DNA of 64,000 bases from Gonocerus acuteangulatus (GCA_946811695.1 OX328126.1:4801962-4865961); one strand, 5' to 3'; positions 30,795 to 43,227 are shown, counted from the first letter of the stretch. A program made the numbers and translations. Notes: generated by a model from the sequence alone, not told the origin.

Positions 30795-33700
30795 AATCCA
30801 ATTTTGGCCTTACTCTCGTCCATGCATTCAGTGAAGTTGGCATATAACAAGTTTGGGCCATACTCTCATCCATGCATTCAGTGAAGTTGGCATATAACAA
30901 GTTTGGGCCATACTCTCATCCATGCATTCAGTGAAGTTGGCATATAACAAGTTTGGGCCATACTCTCATCCATGCATTCAGTGAAGTTGGCATATAACAA
31001 GTTTGGGCCATACTCTCATCCATGCATTCAGTGAAGTAGGCATATAACAAGTTTGGGCCATACTCTCATCCATGCATTCAGTGAAGTTGGCATATAACAA
31101 GTTTGGGCCATACTCTCATCCATGCATTCAGTGAAGTTGGCATATAACAAGTTTGGGCCATACTCTCATCCATGCATTCAGTGAAGTTGGCATATAACAA
31201 GTTTGGGCCATACTCTCATCCATGCATTCAGTGAAGTTGGCATATAACAAGTTTGGGCCATACTCTCATCCATGCATTCAGTGAAGTTGGCATATAACAA
31301 GTTTGGGCCATACTCTCATGCATGCATTCAGTGAAGTTGGCATATAACAAGTTTGGGCCATACTTTCATGCATGCATTCAGTGAAGTAGGCATATAACAA
31401 GTTTGGGCCATACTCTCATCCATGCATTCAGTGAAGTAGGCATATAACAAGTTTGGGTCATACATTCATGCATGCATTCAGTGAAGTTGGCATCTAACAA
31501 GTTTGGGCCATACTTTCATGCATGCATTCAGTGAAGTAGGCATATAACAAGTTTGGGCCATACTCTCATCCATGCATTCAGTGAAGTAGGCATATAACAA
31601 TTTTGGGTCATACATTCATGCATGCATTCAGTGAAGTAGGCATATAACAAGTTTGGGTCATACTTTCATGCATGCATTCAGTGAAGTTGGCATCTAACAA
31701 GTTTGGGTCATACTTTCATGCATGCATTCAGTGAAGTTGGCATATAACAAGTTTGGGCCATACTCTCATGCATGCATTCAGTGAAGTTGGCATATAACAA
31801 GTTTGGGCCATACTCTCATCCAAGCATTCAGTGAAGTTGGCATATAACAAGTTTGGGCCATACTCTCATCCATGCATTCAGTGAAGTTGGCATATAACAA
31901 GTTTGGGCCATACTCCCATCCATGCATTCAGTGAAGTTGGCATATAACAAGTTTGGGCCATACTCTCATCCAAGCATTCAGTGAAGTTGGCATATAACAA
32001 GTTTGGGCCATACTCTCATCCATGCATTCAGTGAAGTTGGCATATAACAAGTTTGGGCCATACTCTCATCCAAGCATTCAGTGAAGTTGGCATATAACAA
32101 GTTTGGGCCATACTCTCATCCATGCATTCAGTGAAGTTGGCATATAACAAGTTTGGGCCATACTCTCATGCATGCATTCAGTGAAGTTGGCATATAACAA
32201 GTTTGGGCCATACTCTCATCCAAGCATTCGGTGAAGTTGGCATATAACAAGTTTGGGCCATACTCTCATCCATGCATTCAGTGAAGTTGGCATATAACAA
32301 GTTTGGGCCATACTCTTATCCATGCATTCAGTGAAGTAGGCATATAACAAGTTTGGGTCATACTTTCATCCATGCATTCAGTGAAGTTGGCATATAACAA
32401 GTTTGGGCCATACTCTCATCCTTGCATTCAGTGAAGTTGGCATATAACAAGTTTGGGCCATACTCTCATGCATGCATTCAGTGAAGTTGGCATATAACAA
32501 GTTTGGGCCATACTTTCATGCATGCATTCAGTGAAGTAGGCATATAACAAGTTTGGGCCATACTCTCATCCATGCATTCAGTGAAGTAGGCATATAACAA
32601 GTTTGGGTCATACATTCATGCATGCATTCAGTGAAGTTGGCATCTAACAAGTTTGGGTCATACTTTCATGCATGCATTCAGTGAAGTTGGCATATAACAA
32701 GTTTGGGCCATACTCTCATCCATGCATTCAGTGAAGTAGGCATATAACAAGTTTGGGCCATACTCTCATCCATGCATTCAGTGAAGTAGGCATATAACAA
32801 GTTTGGGTCATACATTCATGCATGCATTCAGTGAAGTTGGCATCTAACAAGTTTGGGCCATACTTTCATGCATGCATTCAGTGAAGTAGGCATATAACAA
32901 GTTTGGGCCATACTCTCATCCATGCATTCAGTGAAGTAGGCATATAACAAGTTTGGGTCATACATTCATGCATGCATTCAGTGAAGTTGGCATCTAACAA
33001 GTTTGGGTCATACTTTCATGCATGCATTCAGTGAAGTTGGCATCTAACAAGTTTGGGTCATACTTTCATGCATGCATTCAGTGAAGTTGGCATATAACAA
33101 GTTTGGGCCATACTCTCATCCATGCATTCAGTGAAGTAGGCATATAACAAGTTTGGGTCATACTTTCATGCATGCATTCAGTGAAGTTGGCATCTAACAA
33201 GTTTGGGTCATACTTTCATGCATGCATTCAGTGAAGTTGGCATATAACAAGTTTGGGCCATACTCTCATCCATGCATTCAGTGAAGTAGGCATATAACAA
33301 GTTTGGGTCATACATTCATGCATGCATTCAGTGAAGTTGGCATCTAACAAGTTTGGGTCATACTTTCATGCATGCATTCAGTGAAGTTGGCATCTAACAA
33401 GTTTGGGTCATACTTTCATGCATGCATTCAGTGAAGTTGGCATATAACAAGTTTGGGCCATACTCTCATGCATGCATTCAGTGAAGTTGGCATATAACAA
33501 GTTTGGGCCATACTCTCATCCAAGCATTCAGTGAAGTTGGCATATAACAAGTTTGGGCCATACTCTCATCCATGCATTCAGTGAAGTTGGCATATAACAA
33601 GTTTGGGCCATACTCCCATCCATGCATTCAGTGAAGTTGGCATATAACAAGTTTGGGCCATACTCTCATCCAAGCATTCAGTGAAGTTGGCATATAACAA

Positions 33701-35577
33701 GTTTGGGCCATACTCTCATCCATGCATTCAGTGAAGTTGGCATATAACAAGTTTGGGCCATACTCTCATCCAAGCATTCAGTGAAGTTGGCATATAACAA
33801 GTTTGGGCCATACTCTCATCCATGCATTCAGTGAAGTTGGCATATAACAAGTTTGGGCCATACTCTCATGCATGCATTCAGTGAAGTTGGCATATAACAA
33901 GTTTGGGCCATACTCTCATCCAAGCATTCGGTGAAGTTGGCATATAACAAGTTTGGGCCATACTCTCATCCATGCATTCAGTGAAGTTGGCATATAACAA
34001 GTTTGGGCCATACTCTCATCCATGCATTCAGTGAAGTTGGCATATAACAAGTTTGGGCCATACTTTCATGCATGCATTCAGTGAAGTTGGCATATAACAA
34101 GTTTGGGCCATACTCTCATCCATGCATTCAGTGAAGTAGGCATATAACAAGTTTGGGTCATACTTTCATGCATGCATTCAGTGAAGTTGGCATCTAACAA
34201 GTTTGGGTCATACTTTCATGCATGCATTCAGTGAAGTTGGCATATAACAAGTTTGGGCCATACTCTCATCCATGCATTCAGTGAAGTAGGCATATAACAA
34301 GTTTGGGTCATACATTCATGCATGCATTCAGTGAAGTTGGCATCTAACAAGTTTGGGTCATACTTTCATGCATGCATTCAGTGAAGTTGGCATCTAACAA
34401 GTTTGGGTCATACTTTCATGCATGCATTCAGTGAAGTTGGCATATAACAAGTTTGGGTCATACTTTCATGCATGCATTCAGTGAAGTTGGCATCTAACAA
34501 GTTTGGGTCATACTTTCATGCATGCATTCAGTGAAGTTGGCATCTAACAAGTTTGGGCCATACTCTCATCCAAGCATTCAGTGAAGTTGCCATATAACAA
34601 GTTTGGGCCATACTCTCATCCATGCATTCAGTGAAGTTGGCATATAACAAGTTTGGGCCATACTCTCATCCAAGCATTCAGTGAAGTTGGCATATAACAA
34701 GTTTGGGCCATACTCTCATCCAAGCATTCAGTGAAGTTGGCATATAACAAGTTTGGGCCATACTATCATGCATGCATTCAGTGAAGTTGGCTTATAACAA
34801 GTTTGGGCCATACTTTCATGCATGAATTCAGTGAAGTTGGCATATAACAAGTTTGGGCCATACTCTCATGCATGCATTCAGTGAAGTTGGCATATAACAA
34901 GTTTGGGCCATACTTTCATGCATGCATTCAGTGAAGTTGGCTTATAACAAGTTTGGGCCATACTCTCATCCATGCATTCAGTGAAGTTGGCATATAACAA
35001 GTTTGGGCCATACTTTCATGCATGCTTTCAGTGAAGTTGGCATATAAAAAGTTTGGGCCATACTTTCATGCATGCTTTCAGTGAAGTTGGCATATAAAAA
35101 GTTTGGGCCATACTTTCATACATGCATTCAGTGAAGTTGGCATATAAAAAGTTTGGGCCATACTCTCATCCATGCATTCAGTGAAGTAGGCATATAACAA
35201 GTTTGGGTCATACTTTCATGCATGCATTCAGTGAAGTTGGCATATAACAAGTTTGGGCCATACTCTCATCCATGCATTCAGTGAAGTTGGCATATAACAA
35301 GTTTGGGCCATACTCTCATCCAAGCATTGAGTGAAGTTGCCATATAACAAGTTTGGGCCATACTCTCATCCACGCATTCAGTGAAGTTGGCATATAACAA
35401 GTTTGGGCCATACTCTCATCCAAGCATTCAGTGAAGTTGGCATATAACAAGTTTGGGCCATACTCTCATCCAAGCATTCAGTGAAGTTGGCATATAACAA
35501 GTTTGGGCCATACTTTCATGCATGCATTCAGTGAAGTTGGCATATAACAAGTTTGGGCCATACTTTCATGCATGAAT
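30795..35577. repeat. 50-bp satellite, about 95 copies, with 1700-bp higher-order structure
   Basis: Unit GTTTGGGCCATACTCTCATC, CATGCATTCAGTGAAGTTGG, CATATAACAA. Variant classes differ at GGCCA/GGTCA, TCTCATC/TTTCATG, CATGC/CAAGC, GTTGG/GTAGG and CATATAA/CATCTAA. Rare markers recur at 1700 bp (34 units): TACTCCCATC at 31911 and 33611, and CAAGCATTCG at 32221 and 33921. So a block of at least 650 bp (about 31650-32300) was duplicated to 33350-34000. It ends exactly at the start of the TIR element at 35579. Confidence 0.97.
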
Positions 35578-35578
35578 T

Positions 35579-36642
35579 TTATTTTGGGATAAATTGGACG
35601 ATTGGCTCCCTTTCGTCATAAAAACGTGGAATGTAGATTTGTTACTTTTAAATACATTGTGTGAAGAAATTAAAAATTATTCATTTTTACTGGCCAAACT
35701 GTGGTAATCCATTTTCCAGTCCGAAAGCAATAAAAAGTAACTGTAAGAAATGATTGGAGAATTTTTTTTATTTGGGAGCTATGACATTTTGTGTTTTACA
35801 AATTTTCATTATTTTATCTTTTACACAATGTATTTGGCACTAAAATATTTGCTAATACATTTGAAAATTTGAAATTTTCCGAAATTGCAATTGGACCTTT
35901 ATCAACTTGGACAGTGGATCCATCCACTGTCTAACAGCGCTGGTGCTGTTTGCAGGACAGCTTTCCATCAGGAACCATGAATCTATGTACAAGTGGAACG
36001 TCTTCCAATGCAATAGGTCGATCGTGTTGAAGGAGGTTTAGAAATATCTTGAATCGAACCTGTTGGGAATCAGGATTGGCTGAAGAAGATATTCGTCTAA
36101 ATTTCGCACCACATATTAAATTGGAGCTGATACTGATTGTGCGATCATCACAGGGCATAAGGATTAACATGAAACCAAGTATGCGAATTTGGGTTGTTAA
36201 ATATTCTATTCCGTGTTAATGTGGCTTTGTCTGTCCACAAAATGTTGCTGCCGAACTGAGGATTAACATTTTTCCTACCGTAATGTTTTGGACAATTTTT
36301 AGTTTTATTTCCATCATTTCAAACTATGTGTAAATTTGGGATTACAACTATTCAACTACCCTGAAATGTTTTTGAACTCTCCCCTCGAACTTTTTAGTCA
36401 AAACTGGGCGCCAAATACATCATCCAAAAGATAAATCAATGAAAAATTGGAAACACGAAATGTGACATATCTCTCAAATGGAAAACCTATCCAATCGTTT
36501 CATTCAGTTACTTTTATTGCTTTCGGGCTGGAAAATGGATTCTCCCAGTTTTACCAATAAAAAATGAATAATTTTTAATTTTTTCTACATTCCAAATGTT
36601 TTTCGCAAAAGGGAGCCAATCTTTCAATTTATCCCAAAATAA
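35579..36642. mobile_element. Long-TIR DNA element, 1064 bp
   Basis: Left TIR (35579-35800) starts TTATTTTGGGATAAATTG and includes GATTGGCTCCCTTT, AAAATTATTCATTTTTA, AATCCATTTTCCAGTCCGAA and AGCAATAAAA. The right TIR (36450-36642) is its diverged reverse complement. The interior has an 80-codon minus-strand frame (35931-36170) without recognisable transposase motif; it could be a remnant. Non-autonomous. Confidence 0.85.
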
Positions 36643-37049
36643 ACCTCCACTTAACTTTCATAGATTTAATGCTTACTAAATGTAGAAGTTTTTGAGTAAG
36701 TATTGAATCTGTAATCCGTTAGGGGGGTGAGAAAAAAAAATCGCGAAAAAACTGTGATTCATTGATAAGAACAGAAGTGCGTTATTGAACGTCCAGAAAG
36801 TTTCTTTTAATAATGATTTTAGTGAGTTAAATTACTGCTTTTTTAAAGGTAATTTAGTCTATTTTATGATGGCATAACAAGAATTTAATTATCTTGAATG
36901 GGTTTTGAACAATCCTTTCTTATTCATTAGAAAACATGACTACGCTAAAAAAAAACAACAGAAAATTAGACATAGCTTCTTTTCCTTTTGGAATCGGACC
37001 ATACTTCAAATGAACTTTTTTGTTGGAAATTATGTGCAGTAAACAATAT
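36643..37049. other. No recognised gene
   Basis: AT-rich unique-looking sequence. Confidence 0.5.
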
Positions 37050-37058
37050 AATAAAATT

Positions 37059-37094
<36 letters not shown>

Positions 37095-37225
37095 AATTTT
37101 ATGTGGGGGCATTTTCGGTGTCTACTAGGTAGGATTGATAAAGATTCGAAGAAATTTTTCAAAAATTCCGTCATGAATGCAACCTCAATAACTACTTTCC
37201 TTCGGAGGAAAGTGCTAAAAAACTA
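37050..37225. mobile_element. Dispersed repeat fragment with (TA)n
   Basis: (TA)n at 37058-37094, then a block with CATTTTCGGTGTCTACTAGG, GAAGAAATTTTTCAAAAATT, CCGTCATGAATGCAACCTCA and CTACTTTCCTTCGGAGGAAA. The same order is present at 45540-45665, and inverted at 29412-29490. Confidence 0.75.
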
Positions 37226-37624
37226 TAAAAAGATAGGAATTATTCACCAAAAAAGTGCTGATAATCAAAGACGTTAGTTATTTCCATCAAAAATCACTAG
37301 AAATGGGCTAATAAAAAGTATGCGATATGCTTTATAAGTAATTAACCAGCCAAGAAATATCTTTTGTAATACATAAAGAGTTAGAAACACGTCCTATTAG
37401 GAGTGGAAGTCTTGAAGATCAGCCCTTAAGGAAGGTAACGCATGAAGATTGGGGAGCCGACGGGTCCAGAGTAGGGTAGCTGGGAATAACATGGACCGCT
37501 TTACCGGTGACGTTCTGAGTTTCCCAGACAAAGACCATCTTCAGATGCCCAGACCTCCTGGTATCTAGCGGGAATGTTTAAAACTGTTCGACGCTGGCGA
37601 TAAATTTAAAATGTTCAAACAAAC
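37226..37624. other. No recognised gene
   Basis: Unique-looking sequence, slightly higher GC around 37400-37620; no coding frame. Confidence 0.5.
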
Positions 37625-39180
37625 CAAAAGTCTGACTCGCAGGAACTGCGTCATCTTAGCGCGGTTCCGTACATATTCCTAGTGACATTTGGAAAGCTTA
37701 GAATAGAAATGAACAGTTTTTTATTAGTATTTTGTGAAAAATGTCAACATTATCTCGAAGAAACGGAATAGATTAGACATCACGAATGACAAGAGCAAAC
37801 TTATAGACCGAGAGCCGGCAACGCACTTTTCATGAAGTGTTTTATGCACCCTGAAATTTTCCTATAATATACCTCTTGTGTAGACAAGAAGGTATATATG
37901 TGTTTCCTGGACATACCTTGGTGCACCAGGTACTGCGCATAGGGGAAAGGTGCAAAACAATATTGCCTAAAAGTAGAGTTTTATTCAGAAGCCAACTATT
38001 ATTAATGAAATAAATGGCAAATTAAGGCAATTTTCACATTAATAATAAATAAGGCAGGCACTTTTAAGGGGGTTAAAATGATAATAATAAAAAAAACTAA
38101 GTACCTAGTTTTTATTTTTAATAATTAATGAAATGCTTTATTCACGCTGCGATTAAAACAGCGTCTTCAATAAACATATTTGAAAATAATTACAAAAGGG
38201 CAGACACTTTTGTGGGGTTTAATTATCAGGAAACATAAAAATAAATGTTGAAAATGATAGACTGGAATACACTGCGCGTAACCGTAAGAGTGTATGTCAC
38301 GACCGCGCAGTGTTGGTAGTTTTCTGTGCTCTCATTGGTTCTTGCTCACATGACCTTGTACAGCTATTCCGGTTTTAATGGCAGCGAAAATAAAACTCTC
38401 ATTTTATTTTAGAATAAAAACAATTAATTTTTTTTTTACGTGTTATACCCCTTAAAACTGTCTGCCATATTTATTATTCATTGTAAAATTGTCTTAATTT
38501 TACATTAAAGATAGTTGGCTTCTGAATAAAACTCTATTTTTAGGCAATATTGTTTTGCACCTTTCCCCTATGTGCAGTACCTGGTGCACCAAGGTATGTC
38601 CAGGAAACACATATATACCTTCTTATCTACCTAAGAGGTATATTATAGGGTTGCTGGCTCTCGGACTATTACACAGAAGCGGATAATTCTTAATTTTTCC
38701 GAATACTTCCTTAACTCCAAATTTAACCAACAATCAAACATCTTCGTTAAGATAAATTTCAAAGATGTAGAAAATATTTGAATTGAATTCCAAGTACCCT
38801 AAAAAAATGAGTAACAAAAACATTTGTTCCACTTTTCTCAAAAATGGTTACATACATTGTCTTAAAAATGGTTTCATTCGTTTTCATATGTTAGGAATCT
38901 ATAAAAGGAGTACCTGCAAGCATATCAACTCAATAACGCGATCATTACGATTTTTTCCGCGCAAATTTCGCTCCAAACACCATCTTCCGGTGGACCGATT
39001 TTGCTAGTTAACGAACTTGACCTTTAAAATTAGACCAAATATTTTACTCCCAAATTTTATCAAAATCGGACCGTTTTTGTGTCAGCTAGAGAGCGAACAG
39101 ACAAACATATATATATATATATATATTTGAACCACCTATATTTTTGTGATCCATGGGGTATGAAACGAGAAATATTAGGA
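37625..39180 (+). mobile_element. Dispersed (TA)n-core family, copy interrupted by a foldback element
   Basis: The left part (37630-37690: GTCTGACTCGCAGGAACTGC, CTTAGCGCGGTTCCG) and the right part (38702-39180: CTTCCTTAACTCCAAA, AATGGTTTCATTCGTTTTCA, CTAGTTAACGAACTTGACCT, ATCAAAATCGGACCG, AGAGAGCGAACAGACAAACA, (TA)n 39108-39127, GTATGAAACGAGAAAT) align with 23300-24370. The element at 37804-38668 lies between and replaces or follows part of the interior. The right terminus is shorter than in the 23300 copy. Confidence 0.75.
37804..38668. mobile_element. Foldback element with about 230-bp inverted arms, 865 bp
   Basis: Termini TAGACCGAGAGCCGGCAAC (37804) and the inverse of TAGTCCGAGAGCCAGCAAC (ending 38668). 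The arms share CTATAATATACCTCTT, AAGGTATATATGTGTTTCCT, GGACATACCTTGGTGCACCA, GGTACTGC, GGGGAAAGGTGCAAAACAAT and TTATTCAGAAGCCAACTAT with few mismatches. The left arm carries about 30 extra bases near 37830-37858. No coding content. It sits inside the dispersed-family copy. Confidence 0.9.
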
Positions 39181-39487
39181 CCGGTGGTTACTAAATAGAA
39201 ATACTCGCGACGCGTATAATGAGTGTCGCAAAAAATTAAAATATTTGAATGCCTCTCATAAATTAATATTAATTCTTATAGTAATTAACTCTAAGAATAT
39301 ATAATTTTAATGAAAATTAGTTTTAACAAAAATAACAAACACTGGTAGAACCAATTATCTTTCTTTGAAGAGGATTCAATTCGTCAGAAATGGCTACATT
39401 CTTAGGGTGATTTTGGAATTGAAAGGAAATACACATAACGCATGTAAATCATAAGTTTATCAATTTGATAAAATATAACAATATCTC
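39181..39487. other. No recognised gene
   Basis: AT-rich spacer before the SINE. Confidence 0.5.
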
Positions 39488-39493
39488 GGGGTC

Positions 39494-39674
39494 TCCCGTG
39501 GTCTAGTGGCTAGCGCCTTAGGTACATAAGCGGGAGATGGTGGGTTCGATCCCCACCGGTGGCATGAATTTTCTCATCCCACGGCTCGTTGGGAAAATTC
39601 CTCACTGCACCCTGGATGTCGGCGTAATGGCCTAGTTTTTGAAGCGCAGTAAAAAAAAAAAAAAAAAAAAAAAA
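39494..39674 (+). mobile_element. tRNA-derived SINE, family 1 (plus strand)
   Basis: Head GGTCTCCCGTGGTCTAGTGG, A box GGTCTAGTGGCTAGCG, B box GGTTCGATCCCC, body with TGAATTTTCTCATCCCACGG, CTCGTTGGGAAAATTCCTCA and CCCTGGATGTCGGCG, and a long poly(A) tail (39652-39674). Full length. Both RNA polymerase III promoter boxes look intact. The tail-proximal part differs from the 10412 copy (TTTTTGAAGCGCAG). Confidence 0.93.
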
Positions 39675-39725
39675 TTCTCTTAAACTTAATAATTTTTAAT
39701 TTTCATTATCTTTAATATTTTTTTT

Positions 39726-39823
39726 TATGGGTGATACCTGATTACGAATCTTAGTAAAGTGTTACCATGTATTTTATGGGTGATACCTGATTACGAATCT
39801 TAGTAAAGTGTTACCATGTATTT
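39726..39823. repeat. 49-bp tandem duplication
   Basis: Two identical copies of TATGGGTGATACCTGATTAC and the following 29 bp (starts 39726 and 39775). Confidence 0.95.
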
Positions 39824-40428
39824 TAAAATGCCATATTTTGGAGTGGATTCAATTCATTGAGGACAAATGCTGTTTTTTCAAGGGGGCTAATAATGAAAAA
39901 TATTTCAATTTAGAGTTATTATTCATAGTATGACTAAATATTCATTAATGAAATAACACCGTGAATTCTGAACATAATATGAATAATCGGTTCCCATTTT
40001 ATTGGTGAATATGATGTTCTGGGTTCCATGGAATTAAAACATATATATATGAATACTGATATACATCATCTGCTATGTAACAGAAATACCAAAAATAAAT
40101 AAAAGAGACTCATTTTCCTCAATTATATTTTTGTAATATTTACCTCATGACATCTGATATAATAAAAAGTTATCCAAAGAATAGGCACTGGACTTCTCCG
40201 AATATAATTCTAATTAAATTCATGTTCGTTTTAACCTGAACACATTTTCCTCTCATATAAAATACACCTTTCCAGTATTCCGATATCTAGATAGTTAATT
40301 AAATATATATATTAAATAAATCCCACTTTTTCGGATATTTCCATTTATTTCCATGATATAAATATCGATTAAAGGATATTTGGGGTTTTAAATCACCAGT
40401 AGTCCAATGAATACAGAAATATTGAATA

Positions 40429-40429
<1 letters not shown>
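39824..40429. other. No recognised gene
   Basis: AT-rich unique-looking sequence; no frame or motif. Confidence 0.5.

Positions 40430-40496
<67 letters not shown>
40430..40496. repeat. (TA)n microsatellite
   Basis: About 30 TA units with one TG step. Confidence 0.98.
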
Positions 40497-40497
<1 letters not shown>

Positions 40498-40561
40498 TAT
40501 AAAAAAAATAATTAAAAATAAATATTGTTGGAGAATGCTGGATGGTGGAAAATTGATGTTC

Positions 40562-41232
40562 CAAGGATGAAAAAATGGTCGAAAATTCCCACAAGTGTTT
40601 TATTGGCAAAACGTTTTCAGGGACTAAGCCCCATTTTCAATGCCCTGTGACACAATACAGTAATTAAAACAGGTTCAATTTAAAACAGATTAAAATAACA
40701 AAACAATAATAACAAAAAACAATCGTAAAACCTGAGACTACATATTAAAATAACATAAAACCCATTATGTTTCAACCTCAGCCCTACAGTCCCTCGCTGC
40801 TTTCCAAAGCCAGTCTAGGAGCAAGGCTCGGCTGAATAAGAGCCAATGCATGGTGGGTACTTAGCCTTCTCTCTAGTTTTTTCATGTTTTTCATATCATT
40901 GTATCCTATTTTAGACTTATTTATTCCTGCATGTGTGTTTGTGTGATAGAATGAAAGTATTTATTATTTATTGTTTGAATGTGTGTTTTAACTTTTTATT
41001 GACTTGACTTTTAAATAATTGGACAAAATGGGGGTTTATGTTATTTTAATATGTAGTCTCAGGTTTTACGATTGTTTTTTGTTATTATTGTTTTGTTATT
41101 TTAATCTGTTTTAAATTGAACCTGTTTTAATTACTGTATTGTGTCACAGGGCATTGAAAATGGGGCTTAGTCCCTGAAAACGTTTTGCCAACAAAACACT
41201 TGTGGGAATTTTCGACCATTTTTTCATCCTTG
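40562..41232. mobile_element. Hairpin element with nearly identical 200-bp inverted arms, 671 bp
   Basis: The left arm 40562-40763 and the right arm 41032-41232 are reverse complements with about one mismatch (TATTGGC/TGTTGGC) over 200 bp. They span CAAGGATGAAAAAATGGTCG to AACATAAAACCC. The about 270-bp centre is unique and AT-rich apart from a GC-richer piece near 40770-40860. The high arm identity points to a recent origin or to conversion between arms. No coding content. Confidence 0.95.
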
Positions 41233-41348
41233 TAAAAATAAATATGTGTTTAATATAAACCTGGAAATAACATAAAAAAACTTGAAGGAAATTATACGCT
41301 GAAAATATTCCCGACATTGTGTAAGTGTAAGAGAATGATAATTTTCAA

Positions 41349-42772
41349 TCATATGATCTGGTGTAAGGTCTGGAAGTAGTCAATAAGTAGAGAATATGAT
41401 CTGGTGTAAGGTCTGGAAGTAGTTAATAAGTAGAGAATATGATCTGGTGTAAGGTCTGGAAGTAGTCAATAAGTAGAGAATATGATCTGGTGTAAGGTCT
41501 GGAAGTAGTCAATAAGAAGAGAATATGATCTGGTGTAAGGTCTGGAAGTAGTCAATAAGGAGAGAATATGATCTGGTGTAAGGTCTGGAAGTAGTCAATA
41601 AGTAGAGAATATGATCTGGTGTAAGGTCTGGAAGTAGTCAATAAGGAGAGAATATGATCTGGTGTAAGGTCTGGAAGTAGTCAATAAGGAGAGAATATGA
41701 TCTGGTGTAAGGTCTGGAAGTAGTCAATAAGTAGAGAATATGATCTGGTGTAAGGTCTGGAAGTAGTCAATAAGTAGAGAATATGATCTGGTGTAAGGTC
41801 CGGAAGTAGTCAATAAGTAGAGAATATGATCTGGTGTAAGGTCTGGAAGTAGTCAATAAGTAGAGAATATGATCTGGTGTAAGGTCTGGAAGTAGTCAAT
41901 AAGTAGAGAATATGATCTGGTGTAAGGTCTGGAAGTAGTCAATAAGTAGAGAATATGATCTGGTGTAAGGTCTGGAAGTAGTCAATAAGGAGAGAATATG
42001 ATCTGGTGTAAGGTCTGGAAGTAGTCAATAAGTAGAGAATATGATCTGGTGTAAGGTCTGGAAGTAGTCAATAAGTAGAGAATATGATCTGGTGTAAGGT
42101 CTGGAAGTAGTCAATAAGGAGAGAATATGATCTGGTGTAAGGTCTGGAAGTAGTCAATAAGTAGAGAATATGATCTGGTGTAAGGTCTGGAAGTAGTCAA
42201 TAAGGAGAGAATATGATCTGGTGTAAGGTCTGGAAGTAGTCAATAAGGAGAGAATATGATCTGGTGTAAGGTCTGGAAGTAGTCAATAAGTAGAGAATAT
42301 GATCTGGTGTAAGGTCTGGAAGTAGTCAATAAGGAGAGAATATGATCTGGTGTAAGGTCTGGAAGTAGTCAATAAGTAGAGAATATGATCTGGTGTAAGG
42401 TCTGGAAGTAGTCAATAAGTAGAGAATATGATCTGGTGTAAGGTCTGGAAGTAGTCAATAAGGAGAGAATATGATCTGGTGTAAGGTCTGGAAGTAGTCA
42501 ATAAGTAGAGAATAAGATCTGGTGTAAGGTCTGGAAGTGGTCAATAAGTAGAGAATATGATCTGGTGTAAGGTCTGGTAGTGGTCAATAATTAGAGAATA
42601 TGATCTGGTGTAAGGTCTGGAAGTAGTCAATAAGTAGAGAATATGATCTGGTGTAAGGTCTGGAAGTAGTCAATAAGTAGAGAATATGATCTGGTGTAAG
42701 GTCTGGAAGTAGTCAATAAGTAGAGAATATGATCTGGTGTAAGGTCTGGAAGTAGTCAATAAGTAGAGAATA
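41349..42772. repeat. 43-bp tandem array, 33 copies
   Basis: Unit ATATGATCTGGTGTAAGGTC, TGGAAGTAGTCAATAAGTAG, AGA. The commonest variant is AAGTAGAGA versus AAGGAGAGA. More diverged units (AATAAGATC, AGTGG) sit near the right end, as expected if turnover is concentrated in the middle. Not related to the 43-bp array at 55563. Confidence 0.97.
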
Positions 42773-43227
42773 TTAACATGGTACTTACTTGCAATGTTGG
42801 GAAAAACTAAAATCTAAAACTACATTCACAGAATAAACTGAATCTAAACTAAAAATTGCTACCTAAAAAATACTAAAACAAAAATTAAATTAACTAATGG
42901 ATATTAGTTGAACTAAAAGTAAAACTTAATCATTGGGAATTGATGAAAAAATAAATTAAAGCTTAATTACCATACGAAAAACAGATGCTAAAACTAAAAA
43001 CAGCTATTTATTAAGAAAATACTCCAACGCATGATTAATAATTTTACAAATCTAAAACTCAAACTAATAAATTATCGTGAGTTTATTTTTAGTTGGAATG
43101 AATTAAGGTTAGGTTAGTAAACTACCGTTAGCTTTACCCAACACTGCTTACTTGCAAATATAATCAGCACTAAAAATAAAAAGTATATATAGATTTTGAA
43201 ATGATGAAAGTCGCAATAAAGCAATCG
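42773..43227. other. A-rich spacer
   Basis: Low-complexity AACTAAAA-type sequence, no gene. Confidence 0.6.

Noticed and set aside
41161..41185. Hammerhead ribozyme
   Set aside because: Only the stem-II/GAAA-like half is present; the conserved CUGAUGA core is not intact, so it is kept only as a speculative remark.
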